Source of the DNA: Pseudomonas sp. GM74 | GTDB lineage: Bacteria > Pseudomonadota > Gammaproteobacteria > Pseudomonadales > Pseudomonadaceae | Direction: 5' to 3' | Assembly: GCF_000282455.1 (NCBI RefSeq) | Contig: NZ_AKJG01000106.1 | Span: 1-64,000, forward strand | Length of the DNA stretch: 64,000 nt | Shown here: piece by piece, positions 47,620 to 58,145 of the stretch | How the letters are laid out: each line of letters opens with the position of its first letter | How positions within the stretch are numbered: the stretch's first letter is position 1 | The notes under the pieces: generated by a model | Database searches by the model: none | What the model was told of the DNA's origin: nothing | The model's input: the letters and a program-made list of their open reading frames with translations, nothing else | Position numbers and translations under genes: made by a program

Positions 47620-47692
47620 TTTGTTCAGGTGTCATTCAGCCAACTTTGAATTAACTTGTTGCCAAAGTTGTCGATCCGCAATGGCGGAAGTT

Positions 47693-48343
47693 TCATTTTT
47701 GTAAAAGAGTGTTCCAGTCTTCGGCATTCACAATGCCGAGTACTTGCAATTGACCATTGCCATCGATGTGGACAAACAACGCGCTGCCATACTCGGCGTC
47801 CTTCGCCGAATGCTTGAGGCCGGTCTGTTTTTCAAAGTCAGCGATGCAACCGCTATGGGTCACCAGCACCAGGTTGCGATGGGCCACCTTGTGCGCCACG
47901 ACATCGTTACGCAGAGTCGTGCCGCAGGTCGCCAGCCATTCCTGAGTCCGTGGGTCGCTGCTGAACATGTAATGCGCGGTCTGCACGGTGCGTGTAACGG
48001 GGCTGGTCAGGATGTCGGTCTGTGACAGACCCAGGTGTGCGAGACCTTGCCCGACAACGGCCGCCGCTTCACTGCCGACACGGGTAATGCCGTCAGCCGG
48101 GCCCAGGCATGGGTTGCTGGAACGGTCGCAACGTTCGGTATGACGAACCAGCACCGCGATCTCGCCGGCACTCCAGTGTTGCAGCAATCGGGCCCGGGCT
48201 TGCGCGCTCTCCTGGGCCAGGTTGGTCGGGGATTTGGGCCACAGGACAAAACCGGTGGCCAGCAAGCCGACGGTCAGTGCGCCAATGGCCGCGACCGATC
48301 TGGACAGGCGCGAAGACGGTTTACGCAAGACGGGGTTGACCAA
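47693..48343 (-). CDS. Ais-like histidine phosphatase
   Basis: A 216-aa histidine phosphatase with an N-terminal signal anchor (VAAIGALTVGLLATGFVLW, residues 17-35), so the catalytic part is periplasmic. The phosphohistidine motif is VLVRHTERCD near 65, with the second histidine in VTHSGC near 160. It resembles Ais/PmrG, which removes the phosphate of core heptose II and is usually co-regulated with arn genes. The start is a TTG at 48343; GGTGGA lies ten bases upstream. It precedes the second arnT by 182 bp on the same strand, supporting a joint role in LPS charge control. Confidence 0.85.
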   Translation of the reverse strand: MVNPVLRKPSSRLSRSVAAIGALTVGLLATGFVLWPKSPTNLAQESAQARARLLQHWSAGEIAVLVRHTERCDRSSNPCLGPADGITRVGSEAAAVVGQGLAHLGLSQTDILTSPVTRTVQTAHYMFSSDPRTQEWLATCGTTLRNDVVAHKVAHRNLVLVTHSGCIADFEKQTGLKHSAKDAEYGSALFVHIDGNGQLQVLGIVNAEDWNTLLQK

Positions 48344-48582
48344 GTTTTTCCACCATCGGAGCGCCAGGAAAGTGCTGTTGATAAAGTCCGAAACAGCATA
48401 AAAAAATCCACCTGGACCAAGTTCGGTGAATTAACTGCAGCGAAAGTTACAACTCTGCAAGTGTCAGGGCAGTGAAAGGAATGTGAAAAAATTGCAGGGG
48501 AGGGTACCGCTAGTCATTAGCCGGTTACTGGGAATTGTTATCTTTTTCTGTTGCGCAGAATTACAGCGGAACACAGAAGGGA

Positions 48583-48615
48583 CGGATCAACGGCGAACTT
48601 GTCGCCGTTGATCCG
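48583..48615 (-). terminator. Strong hairpin after the pqi operon
   Basis: A perfect 14-base stem (CGGATCAACGGCGA at 48583-48596 with its complement at 48602-48615) and five-base loop lies just past the pqiC stop. The following reverse-strand sequence is only moderately T-rich, so termination may be weak. A run of ten G bases (48615-48624) separates the stem from the gene. Confidence 0.6.
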
Positions 48616-48631
48616 GGGGGGGGGAAGGCGT

Positions 48632-49189
48632 TCAGGGTGCGGGGCAACTCGCCTGTGGTTTGACGGCCGTCTGGCTGATCAGCGCGGCCAGGCGTTTGAC
48701 GTTGTTTTGCTGGGCAAGCACCAGGTCATCGATGGTCGCGCCGGAGGGCGTTTGCAAGGTACTGCGGCAAATCACCCGGGCCGTGTCGCCGGTGCTGGCA
48801 CTGCGCAGGCGCCATTCCACGTCCATCAAGGCGTACTGGCCGGGGACCGAGTCAAAACGCTGCACATCGATCCGCACCGAATGTCGGCCTTGTACAGGAC
48901 TGTTACTCAGTTGATCAACCAGCGCACTGCGCAATTCGTCCACGAGGGTAGCGCCCCACCATTGGGTTTCCAGGATCACCAGGCCACTGTTGCCCTCGCG
49001 AATGACGATCTGCGCGCGATCGACCTGGGGCGGCACGCTGAGCATCTCGATCTCGATCACCCCGACGGTGGTCCTTGAGTGATTGCCTTCCTGGGCCGGG
49101 GTCAGGGTGTGGAATTGAATCGGGTCACTGCGGCAGGCGGCGAGCAGCAACATCGCGGTGACCAGGGTGAACTTCAGCGGTAAAGCCAT
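48632..49189 (-). CDS. pqiC: PqiC-type outer-membrane lipoprotein of the Pqi system
   Basis: A 185-aa lipoprotein: signal peptide MALPLKFTLVTAML with lipobox LLAAC at 14-18. The mature part is the ABC-type transport auxiliary (DUF330) domain seen in PqiC/YmbA, with IEMLSVPPQVDRAQIVIREG and VDELRSALVDQLSN. It would anchor the PqiB tube to the outer membrane. The ATG at 49189 has AGGAG eight bases upstream; an overlapping TTG at 49210 also exists but would spoil the signal peptide. Last gene of the pqi operon. Confidence 0.88.
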   Translation of the reverse strand: MALPLKFTLVTAMLLLAACRSDPIQFHTLTPAQEGNHSRTTVGVIEIEMLSVPPQVDRAQIVIREGNSGLVILETQWWGATLVDELRSALVDQLSNSPVQGRHSVRIDVQRFDSVPGQYALMDVEWRLRSASTGDTARVICRSTLQTPSGATIDDLVLAQQNNVKRLAALISQTAVKPQASCPAP

Positions 49190-49206
49190 GGGTATTGCTC
49201 CTGTGT

Positions 49207-50883
49207 TCAATTGCGCGGCGGCCCTTGCAGATCCATGGGCGCGGCATTGTTCGGACGGCCGCGAAGCAGCGATTCCGGATGCCGTCCCAGGTAATCCGAA
49301 AGATCACGCAAGGATCTCGACGTGCGTCCCAGTTCATCCAGGGTTTGCCCCAGTTTTTCCCGTTGCGGCGAATCGTCGGCCAAGGTCGAACTGGCGGACT
49401 GTAGGGTCGAATTGGCGGTTTCCAGGGTCTTGCTGACATCCGACAGGGTGGTTTGCACGCCAGGCAGGATCTTGCCGTTGAATTGCATCATGCCTTTGCG
49501 CAGTTCGACGAGATTGCCATCGAGATTGCCGGCGATGCGCTCGATCGGCAGTTTGTTGATCTTGTCGACCATGGATTCGAGTTTTTCCTGCAATTGCTCG
49601 AGGCTGCCGGGAATGGTTGGAATCATGACCGGGCGTGCGTTTGCATCGAAGGCGACTTTGTCGGCCTTGGGGTAGAAGTCCAGGGAAATGTACAACTGGC
49701 CGGTCAGGAAGTTGCCGGTGCGGGCCTGGGCTCGCAGGCCGTTTTCGATAAAGGTGCCGATCAGGCGCACGCCCCCGGCCTCGTCATTGGGGTCATGATT
49801 GAGTGCCTTGAGCATTTTGATGTGGGCCTGGCCCAGGCGTTGCGGGTAAATCACGATTCCGACGTTGATCGGAAAGGAACGTTTTTTCTCGTCGTAATCC
49901 AGATTGACCGCCACCACCTTGCCGATTTCCACACCGAGAAATTCCACCGGGGCATCGACCTTGAGCCCACGCAGTGCCTGGTCGAAGCGCATGGCCAGGT
50001 ATTGCGGCTTGCCGTTTGGCGGGGCGAGGGCGGTTTGTTGGTCTTCGAACAGTTCGTAGGCGTACTCTGCGGCAGCAGGCTTATCGTTGGGGCTGTAGTC
50101 GGGCGCGCGGAAGGCAATGCCGCCCACCAGCAAGGACGACAAGGATTCGGTCTTGACCGCAAAACCGTTGGCGCCGACGTTCACGTCAATGCCGCTGGCG
50201 TTCCAGAAACGGGTGTTTTCTGTGACGTACTTGTCATTGGGGGCATGGATGAACAGCTCTATGTTCACGCCTTTGCCATCCGGGTCCAGCGCGTAGGCCA
50301 CCACTTGGCCCACCGGGATCTTGCGGTAATAGACCGGGGAGCCGATATCCAGCGACCCCAGATCCTGGGTGAACAAGGTGAAACGCTTGCCCGGCTCGCC
50401 GTAGGTGATGGGTGGCGGGTTCTCCAGCCCCGTGAAGTGTTTTGCCCGGCCGTTGGCCTGGCCGATATCGGCACCGATGTAATCGCCCGACAGCAGCGTA
50501 TCGATACCGGACACACCGCCCGCTCCAATGCGCGGCCGCACTACCCAGAACTGCGAGTCCTCGCGGGTAAAGCTTTCGGCCTGCTTGGCCAGCTTGATGG
50601 TGGCGTTCACACTCTTCTGGTCGTTGCTCAGTTCCACATCCGAGACTTGGCCAATCACCACATTACGGTACTTGACCTCGGTTTTATTCGCGGTCAGGCC
50701 GCTCCCGGTCTTGAACGTGACAACAATGGTCGGACCTTGCTGCAGAATGCTGTGAACCACCAGCGAAATACCCACCAGCACCGCGACGATCGGCACGATC
50801 CAGACCAGCGAAACGCTGAAACGGCGGGTCTTGATCGGCGCCGGCCCGGGGGCTTGCGGCCCGTCAGTGGCTTGTGACTTCAT
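49207..50883 (-). CDS. pqiB: PqiB-type MCE protein
   Basis: A 558-aa periplasm-spanning MCE protein, inner-membrane anchored by one helix (SLVWIVPIVAVLVGISLVVH, about residues 24-43). Three MCE domains follow: one beginning TIVVTFKTGSGLTANKTEVK, one near RFTLFTQDLGSLDIGSPVYY, one near QYLAMRFDQALRGLKVDAPV. The C-terminal third is a long helical region that in E. coli PqiB forms the needle-like lipid channel. The ATG at 50883 has AGGAGG upstream and lies 20 bp inside the end of the second pqiA gene. Confidence 0.92.
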   Translation of the reverse strand: MKSQATDGPQAPGPAPIKTRRFSVSLVWIVPIVAVLVGISLVVHSILQQGPTIVVTFKTGSGLTANKTEVKYRNVVIGQVSDVELSNDQKSVNATIKLAKQAESFTREDSQFWVVRPRIGAGGVSGIDTLLSGDYIGADIGQANGRAKHFTGLENPPPITYGEPGKRFTLFTQDLGSLDIGSPVYYRKIPVGQVVAYALDPDGKGVNIELFIHAPNDKYVTENTRFWNASGIDVNVGANGFAVKTESLSSLLVGGIAFRAPDYSPNDKPAAAEYAYELFEDQQTALAPPNGKPQYLAMRFDQALRGLKVDAPVEFLGVEIGKVVAVNLDYDEKKRSFPINVGIVIYPQRLGQAHIKMLKALNHDPNDEAGGVRLIGTFIENGLRAQARTGNFLTGQLYISLDFYPKADKVAFDANARPVMIPTIPGSLEQLQEKLESMVDKINKLPIERIAGNLDGNLVELRKGMMQFNGKILPGVQTTLSDVSKTLETANSTLQSASSTLADDSPQREKLGQTLDELGRTSRSLRDLSDYLGRHPESLLRGRPNNAAPMDLQGPPRN

Positions 50884-51520
50884 CCGTGACCTCCTCATTG
50901 TTTGGGTTTTCCCGTTCTTTATCCCAGATCATGCGCGGATCGAAACTCATTGCCGAAAGCATGGTGAACACCACCACCAGACCAAAGAACAGAATGCCCG
51001 GGCGCGGCTCGATGTCGGCCAGGGCCTGGAATTTCACCAGCGAGGCGACCAGTGCGACCACGATCACATCGAGCATCGACCAGTAGCCGATGACCTCGAC
51101 GAAGCGGTACAGCGTCGACCGCTCTTTACGTGCCCACTCGCTGTCGCGGTGCACGGTCACAAGCAGCAGCGTGATGGCAACGAACTTGATGCCCGGCACT
51201 GCGATACTGGCAATGAAAATGATCAGGGCGATGTCCCAGGCTCCGGCCTGCCAGAACTCCAGCACGCCGCTCATGATCGTGCTGTCGGCGCCATGGCCGA
51301 CCATTTCGGTGTTCATTACCGGCAGCAAATTGGCGGGGATGTAAAACACCAGGGCCGCAATCATGTAGGCCCAGGTGCGGGCCATCGAGTTGGTTTTGCG
51401 TCGATGCAAAGGCGCACCGCAACGCTCGCATTCGTGAGGGTCGCCAGTCATGTCGCAGGCCAGCCCGCAGCTGTGGCACAGGCACAGGTTGAGCTCGTCG
51501 GCGTACGGAGGCGTGCTCAT
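50864..51520 (-). CDS. PqiA-like membrane protein, second-half type
   Basis: A 218-aa protein corresponding to one of the two repeats of E. coli PqiA. It has a zinc-ribbon-like Cys cluster at the start (LCLCHSCGLACDM, then CERCGAPL) and four membrane segments, with MIAALVFYIPANLLPVMNTE and LYRFVEVIGYWSMLDVIVVA. The ATG at 51520 overlaps the stop of the partner gene as ATGA and has GGGA upstream. It would pair with the adjacent PqiA half in the inner membrane. Confidence 0.88.
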   Translation of the reverse strand: MSTPPYADELNLCLCHSCGLACDMTGDPHECERCGAPLHRRKTNSMARTWAYMIAALVFYIPANLLPVMNTEMVGHGADSTIMSGVLEFWQAGAWDIALIIFIASIAVPGIKFVAITLLLVTVHRDSEWARKERSTLYRFVEVIGYWSMLDVIVVALVASLVKFQALADIEPRPGILFFGLVVVFTMLSAMSFDPRMIWDKERENPNNEEVTDEVTSH

Positions 51521-52113
51521 ACAATGTCCCATAGTTCGCGGATGTCGCGCCCGGCGATGCGGATCATCATCAGGCTCAACACGGCCAGGGCAAACAACCC
51601 GATACCGGGCAGCACATCAAGCAGCCCGGCGAGTTTGATCACGGCGACCATGGCGCCCAGCAGGCAGACTTCGAGCATGCTCCAGGGCCTCAGGGTTTCC
51701 AGCCAGCGCATGCAGAGCTTGAAGCCGGGTGAGCGTTGCCCGGAGAGTGCAAAGCCCAGTACCCAGATCAACAGCAACAACTGGAAGATCGGCGCGATGA
51801 TCATGGCGATCGCCGCCACCATGGCGATGAACGTGATAGGTCCCAGGCTCAGGGCCAGCACCGAGTCCCAGAGGGTGGCGCTGTGCTTCGAGCCTTTGAG
51901 GCTGATGCTCATCACTGGATAGAAATTGGCGAAGATCCACAGCATCAACGCGGTGAAGGTCAACGCAAGACGCTGTTCCACTGTCAGGCCGTTATAGCGC
52001 TGCAGCACGCCGCCGCAGCGCGTACACAGGGTTTTCTGATGTTTGGCGAGCGTCACTTTTTGGTACACGCTGTCGCAGTGCTCGCAGATGATCAGTTGAT
52101 CGGTAGATGCCAT
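51517..52113 (-). CDS. PqiA-like membrane protein, first-half type
   Basis: A 198-aa protein: zinc ribbon CEHC (10-13) and CTRC (30-33), then four helices with ALMLWIFANFYPVMSISLKG and WLETLRPWSMLEVCLLGAMV. It matches the other repeat of PqiA. In E. coli both repeats form one ~417-aa protein; here they are separate overlapping genes. It is first in the pqi operon and likely feeds or receives lipid at the inner-membrane end of the PqiB channel. Confidence 0.88.
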   Translation of the reverse strand: MASTDQLIICEHCDSVYQKVTLAKHQKTLCTRCGGVLQRYNGLTVEQRLALTFTALMLWIFANFYPVMSISLKGSKHSATLWDSVLALSLGPITFIAMVAAIAMIIAPIFQLLLLIWVLGFALSGQRSPGFKLCMRWLETLRPWSMLEVCLLGAMVAVIKLAGLLDVLPGIGLFALAVLSLMMIRIAGRDIRELWDIV

Positions 52114-52234
52114 GGGCCAGGCTCAACAGAAGGCAGGAAGTTCAGAGCACCCCCTCAATATAGAAGTGCCTTGCAATTGAGCAAATCGAAAGTCGAAACA
52201 AGGGGATGGGTAGAAGAGCGAATACGCAGAACCA

Positions 52235-52340
52235 TGTGGGAGCGGGCTTGCTCGCGAAAGCGGTGGGTCAGTCGACATAAATGTTGAATGTCCGACCGCT
52301 TTCGCGAGCAAGTCGGATCGCCGCACCGCCGCTCCCACAG
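52235..52340. repeat. REPIN with unlike arms
   Basis: The left arm (52235-52263) is the short REP form; the right arm (52296-52340) is the long form with CGGATCGCCGCACCGCC inserted. The inner ends AAAGCGG/CCGCTTT also pair. It lies between the pqi operon and the FAD oxidoreductase gene. Confidence 0.85.
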
Positions 52341-52368
52341 TAGGCAGGGGGCGCCTGGCAGAATTGTG

Positions 52369-54773
<2,405 letters not shown>

Positions 54774-54802
54774 TTATTGGATTCTTTGGGTGTTCACCTC
54801 AA

Positions 54803-54896
54803 CCTGTGGGAGCGGGCTTGCCCGCGATGGCGGCCTTCCAGTCAACCAAGATGTTGAAAGTGCTGGCCTCATCGCGGGCAAGCCCGCTCCCACAGG
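54803..54896. repeat. REPIN, perfect 27-base arms
   Basis: Arms at 54803-54829 and 54870-54896 are perfect complements, with a head variant GCTTGCCCGCGATG in place of GCTTGCTCGCGAA. It lies between the binding-protein gene and the upstream ligase gene. Confidence 0.9.
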
Positions 54897-54926
54897 GAGT
54901 TGTGATCCCTGGTGAGAGCGTGGAAG

Positions 54927-56285
54927 TCAGACGCTGAGCATCAGGAACTCACGCTCCCACGAACTGATCACCCGTTTGAAGTTCTCGTGCTCGGCGCGTT
55001 TGACCGCGACATAGCCCCGCACGAACTTGCTGCCCAGGTAACGGCTGATGGTGTCGCACTCTTCCATCTGGGTCAGGGCGTCCTCGATGGTGATCGGCAG
55101 GCGCAGGTTGCGACGCTCATAGGCGCGGCCCTGTACCGCAGCGCTCGGCTCGATGCGCTCGACCATGCCCAGGTAACCACACAGCAGGCTGGCGGCGATG
55201 GCCAGGTACGGGTTGGCGTCGGCACCCGGCAAGCGGTTTTCCACGCGCATTGCATCGGGGCTGGAAGTCGGCACGCGCAGGCCGACGGTGCGGTTTTCTT
55301 CGCCCCATTCGACGTTCACCGGTGCCGAGGTGTCCGGCAGGAAGCGGCGGAACGAATTGACGTTAGGCGCGAACATCGGCAGCACTTTCGGGATGTACCT
55401 TTGCAGGCCGCCAATGTGATGCAGGAACAGCTCGCTCATGTTGCCATCGGCATCGGCAAAGATCGGCTGGCCGGTGGCGATGTCCACCACGCTCTGGTGA
55501 ATGTGCATGGCACTGCCAGGCTCGTCGCCGACCGGCTTGGCCATGAAGGTGGCCGCCACGTTGTGCTTGAGCGCCGCTTCACGCATGGTGCGCTTGAACA
55601 CGGTGATCTGGTCCGCCAGGTCCAGGGCGTTGCCATGACGGAAGTTGATTTCCATCTGCGCCGGGCCGTCTTCGTGGATCAGCGTATCGAGGTCCAGGCC
55701 TTGCAGTTCGCACCAGTCATAAACGTCTTCGAACAGCGGATCGAATTCGTTGGCCGCGTCGATGGAGAACGACTGACGACCACTTTCGGCGCGGCCCGAA
55801 CGGCCCATCGGTGCCTTGAGCGGCAAGTCCGGGTCTTCGCAGCGCTGGGTCAGGTAGAACTCCATTTCCGGCGCGACGATCGGCCGCCAGCCTTTGTCGG
55901 TGTACAGCTGCAGGACTTTCTTAAGTACGTTGCGCGGCGACAGTTCGATCGGGTTGCCGAACTTGTCGAAGGTGTCGTGGATCACGATGGCGGTCGGCTC
56001 GATGGCCCATGGCACCACGTAGACAGCGTCTGCGTCCGGCTTGCAGATCATGTCGATATCGGCCGGGTCGAGCAGGTCGTAGTAGATGTCGTCGTCGACA
56101 AAGTCCCCGGTTACCGTTTGCAGAAGGACACTTTCCGGCAGGCGCATGCCTCGCTCATGCAGGAACTTGTTTGTCGGTGCAATTTTGCCGCGTGCAATGC
56201 CGGTCAGGTCGCTGACGACGCACTCGACTTCGGTAATCTTGTGATCTTTCAGCCAAGTGAACAGCTGATCGAAAGGGACATTCAT
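54927..56285 (-). CDS. Glutamine-synthetase-like gamma-glutamyl-amine ligase
   Basis: A 452-aa member of the GlnA-type ligase family that includes PuuA/SpuI, which couple glutamate to putrescine or other amines with ATP. Metal and substrate motifs are visible: APEMEFYLTQ, AQMEINF, GSAMHIHQS and NSFRRF. Length and the context of a PuuB-like oxidase and PotF-like binder favour gamma-glutamylpolyamine synthetase over true glutamine synthetase. The ATG at 56285 follows GAGGT. The exact amine cannot be read from sequence. Confidence 0.88.
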   Translation of the reverse strand: MNVPFDQLFTWLKDHKITEVECVVSDLTGIARGKIAPTNKFLHERGMRLPESVLLQTVTGDFVDDDIYYDLLDPADIDMICKPDADAVYVVPWAIEPTAIVIHDTFDKFGNPIELSPRNVLKKVLQLYTDKGWRPIVAPEMEFYLTQRCEDPDLPLKAPMGRSGRAESGRQSFSIDAANEFDPLFEDVYDWCELQGLDLDTLIHEDGPAQMEINFRHGNALDLADQITVFKRTMREAALKHNVAATFMAKPVGDEPGSAMHIHQSVVDIATGQPIFADADGNMSELFLHHIGGLQRYIPKVLPMFAPNVNSFRRFLPDTSAPVNVEWGEENRTVGLRVPTSSPDAMRVENRLPGADANPYLAIAASLLCGYLGMVERIEPSAAVQGRAYERRNLRLPITIEDALTQMEECDTISRYLGSKFVRGYVAVKRAEHENFKRVISSWEREFLMLSV

Positions 56286-56447
56286 AAAGACCTCGTTATT
56301 GGTTTTATTAGCGCCAGGAGAGACCGGTTTCATCCGCCGGACACTTCCCCTGTAGCGCGTTGACGACTATCTTGTGCGAGCCTTGCGGTTCCATCTATCC
56401 ACTTTAAGCAGTACGAAGCGCACCAAAAGAGTGCGTAAGGTCGCCCC

Positions 56448-57380
56448 ATGACAGGTTCCAACGCCCTCCAGGTCCAAGCCTTCAACACCGCCGATGTCGC
56501 CGAGCAAATCCGCGCCACGCCGGGCTGGGTGCAGCAATACCAGCAGATGTCGCCGGGGCATTTCGCAGGCCTGGTGCGCTACCTGGATCTGCAGGGCGTG
56601 GAGATATACGAAGAGTCGATGAACACCCGGGTCGAGCAGAATTTCAGCGCGCCCCAGGGCTCGTTGTCGTTCTGTTTCGATCGCGGTGACAACGCGCTGT
56701 ACGTGTTGAATGGCGAGAGCCGCAACATCTGGATCACCCCGGAGAACTACCAGGAAATCGCCGTGGTGTTCGGGCCGGAGTTTGTACAACGTCATAGTCT
56801 GGACATCGCCCGGCTCGAAGGGCTGTTCATGGCACCGCTCAACTCTCAGCAGAACGCGCTGTTCTGCCGTTGGCTCAGCGGGACCTTGACGCGGTTGTCG
56901 CAGACCTTCGATCCGCCGAGCCGCGAAGCGCTGACCCAGCAATTGCTGGAAGACTGTCTGTTCATCCTCGACAACGCCTGTGTCGGCCTCGACCAGGGGT
57001 CCTTGCAGCGTCGGGCCGGCGAGCGGTCGATCATGAAGCGGGTAGGGGAATGGGCGGCGGACACCCCGGAAGAACACCTCAACCTGCTGGAGTTGTCCCA
57101 GGTTGCCGGGGTTTCACTGCGCCAGTTGCAGCATGCGTTCAAGACCTACACCGGCATGTCGCCGACCCAATGGCTGCGCCTGCGCCGACTCAACAGCGCC
57201 CGCCGCGAATTGCTCGGTCGCACGCCCACGCAAACCACCGTGGCCGAGGTGGCGATGCATTGGTCGTTCTGGCATCTGGGGCGGTTTTCCAGCAGCTACC
57301 GCGCATTGTTCAACGAGCTGCCGAGTGACACCCTCAAGCGGGCGAGTACCACTCAGGCAAGCGGTCGCAGCCGACGTTAG
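56448..57380 (+). CDS. AraC-family regulator, EutR-like
   Basis: A 310-aa regulator. The N-terminal half (VRYLDLQGVEIYEESMNTR..., LSFCFDRGDNALYVLNGESR) resembles EutR-type ligand domains; the C-terminal DNA-binding part includes LLELSQVAGVSLRQLQHAF and TVAEVAMHWSFWHLGRFSSS. It is divergent from the ligase operon across 162 bp and is the obvious candidate activator of the amine genes. Its stop lies in a hairpin shared with the convergent XRE gene. Confidence 0.86.
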   Translation: MTGSNALQVQAFNTADVAEQIRATPGWVQQYQQMSPGHFAGLVRYLDLQGVEIYEESMNTRVEQNFSAPQGSLSFCFDRGDNALYVLNGESRNIWITPENYQEIAVVFGPEFVQRHSLDIARLEGLFMAPLNSQQNALFCRWLSGTLTRLSQTFDPPSREALTQQLLEDCLFILDNACVGLDQGSLQRRAGERSIMKRVGEWAADTPEEHLNLLELSQVAGVSLRQLQHAFKTYTGMSPTQWLRLRRLNSARRELLGRTPTQTTVAEVAMHWSFWHLGRFSSSYRALFNELPSDTLKRASTTQASGRSRR

Positions 57381-57388
57381 AACGTCGG
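57371..57388. terminator. Hairpin holding both stop codons of convergent genes
   Basis: CCGACGTT and AACGTCGG are perfect eight-base complements around AG. The AraC stop TAG (57378-57380) and the XRE gene stop (57377-57379 on the reverse strand) both lie at the loop, so the genes overlap by four bases inside the hairpin. No T run is present. Confidence 0.5.
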
Positions 57389-57973
57389 TGGCGTAATCAC
57401 CCAGATCACCACCGCATCGACATCGCCAGGGTTGCCATAGCGGTGCGGTTCCTGGCTGGAAAAGCTGAAGCTGTCGCCTTCATTGAGCTGGAAATGGCGA
57501 TCGCCGACCCACAATTCGAAACTCCCCGAGAGCAAGTAGCCGGCTTCTTCACCGTCGTGGCTGTAGCTTTGCTGGCTGTAGGTGCCGGGCGGGAAGCGCG
57601 AGTGGAGCATTTCCAGTTGGCGGTTGGCTTGCGGGGTCAGCAACTGGTCGACGATGCCGTCTTCGTAATGCACGTTCAGGCGGCTGTTCTTGCGCACCAC
57701 GACGCCATCGTCTTCGGGCGCGGTGACCGCTTCACTGGCGAAGAACCACTGGATGGTGACGCCGAGGCTGCGGGCAATGTTGAACAGCGCCGGAATCGAC
57801 GGGTAAGCAAGGTTGCGTTCCAGCTGGCTGATGTAGCCGGCGGTGAGTTCGCTCTGTTGCGCCAGTTCCGCCAGGGTCATGCCCCGGCGCTTGCGCAGGC
57901 CGCGAATGCGCGTGCCGAGAAAATGCGGTTCGGCGTTGCCAGGGGCGGGCGGGGTCTTGCTGTTGTTGCTCAT
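57377..57973 (-). CDS. XRE-cupin transcriptional regulator, PuuR-like
   Basis: A 198-aa regulator with an N-terminal XRE helix-turn-helix (GLRKRRGMTLAELAQQSELT and GYISQLERNLAYPSI, about residues 18-60) and a C-terminal cupin (SHDGEEAGYLLSGSFELWVG through EGDSFSFSSQEPHRYGN). This architecture is common for repressors of polyamine and amine catabolism such as PuuR. The ATG at 57973 with GGA upstream is preferred. It could control the amine genes on its left or the flavoprotein gene on its right. Confidence 0.88.
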   Translation of the reverse strand: MSNNSKTPPAPGNAEPHFLGTRIRGLRKRRGMTLAELAQQSELTAGYISQLERNLAYPSIPALFNIARSLGVTIQWFFASEAVTAPEDDGVVVRKNSRLNVHYEDGIVDQLLTPQANRQLEMLHSRFPPGTYSQQSYSHDGEEAGYLLSGSFELWVGDRHFQLNEGDSFSFSSQEPHRYGNPGDVDAVVIWVITPPTF

Positions 57974-58014
57974 GGAAAGTTCCGAACCGGGGGCTGAGCC
58001 AAAGACCACAATCC

Positions 58015-58106
58015 CTGTGGGAGCGGGCTTGTTCGCGAATGCGGTTATTCATTCAACATAAATGGCGACTGATCCACCGCATTCGCGAGCAAGCCCGCTC
58101 CCACAG
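58015..58106. repeat. REPIN, 31-base arms
   Basis: Arms at 58015-58045 and 58076-58106 are complementary with one mismatch (TTGTTCGCGAA against TTGCTCGCGAA) and extend past the usual head by TGCGGT/ACCGCA. It lies between the flavoprotein gene and the XRE-cupin gene. Confidence 0.9.
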
Positions 58107-58145
58107 GTTGGTGTTAGCCGTTAAAGCCCCGGAGTATAAACAGCC

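Noticed and set aside
40820-48343. Genomic island delivered by the recombinase
   Set aside because: No attachment repeats, tRNA gene, transposase or composition break was seen around the iron and arnT genes; the point is left as a question in the findings.
54912-56363. Forward 483-codon frame opposite the glutamine-synthetase-like gene
   Set aside because: Shadow of a gene with clear ligase motifs; the frame continues past both ends of the real gene without sensible starts.
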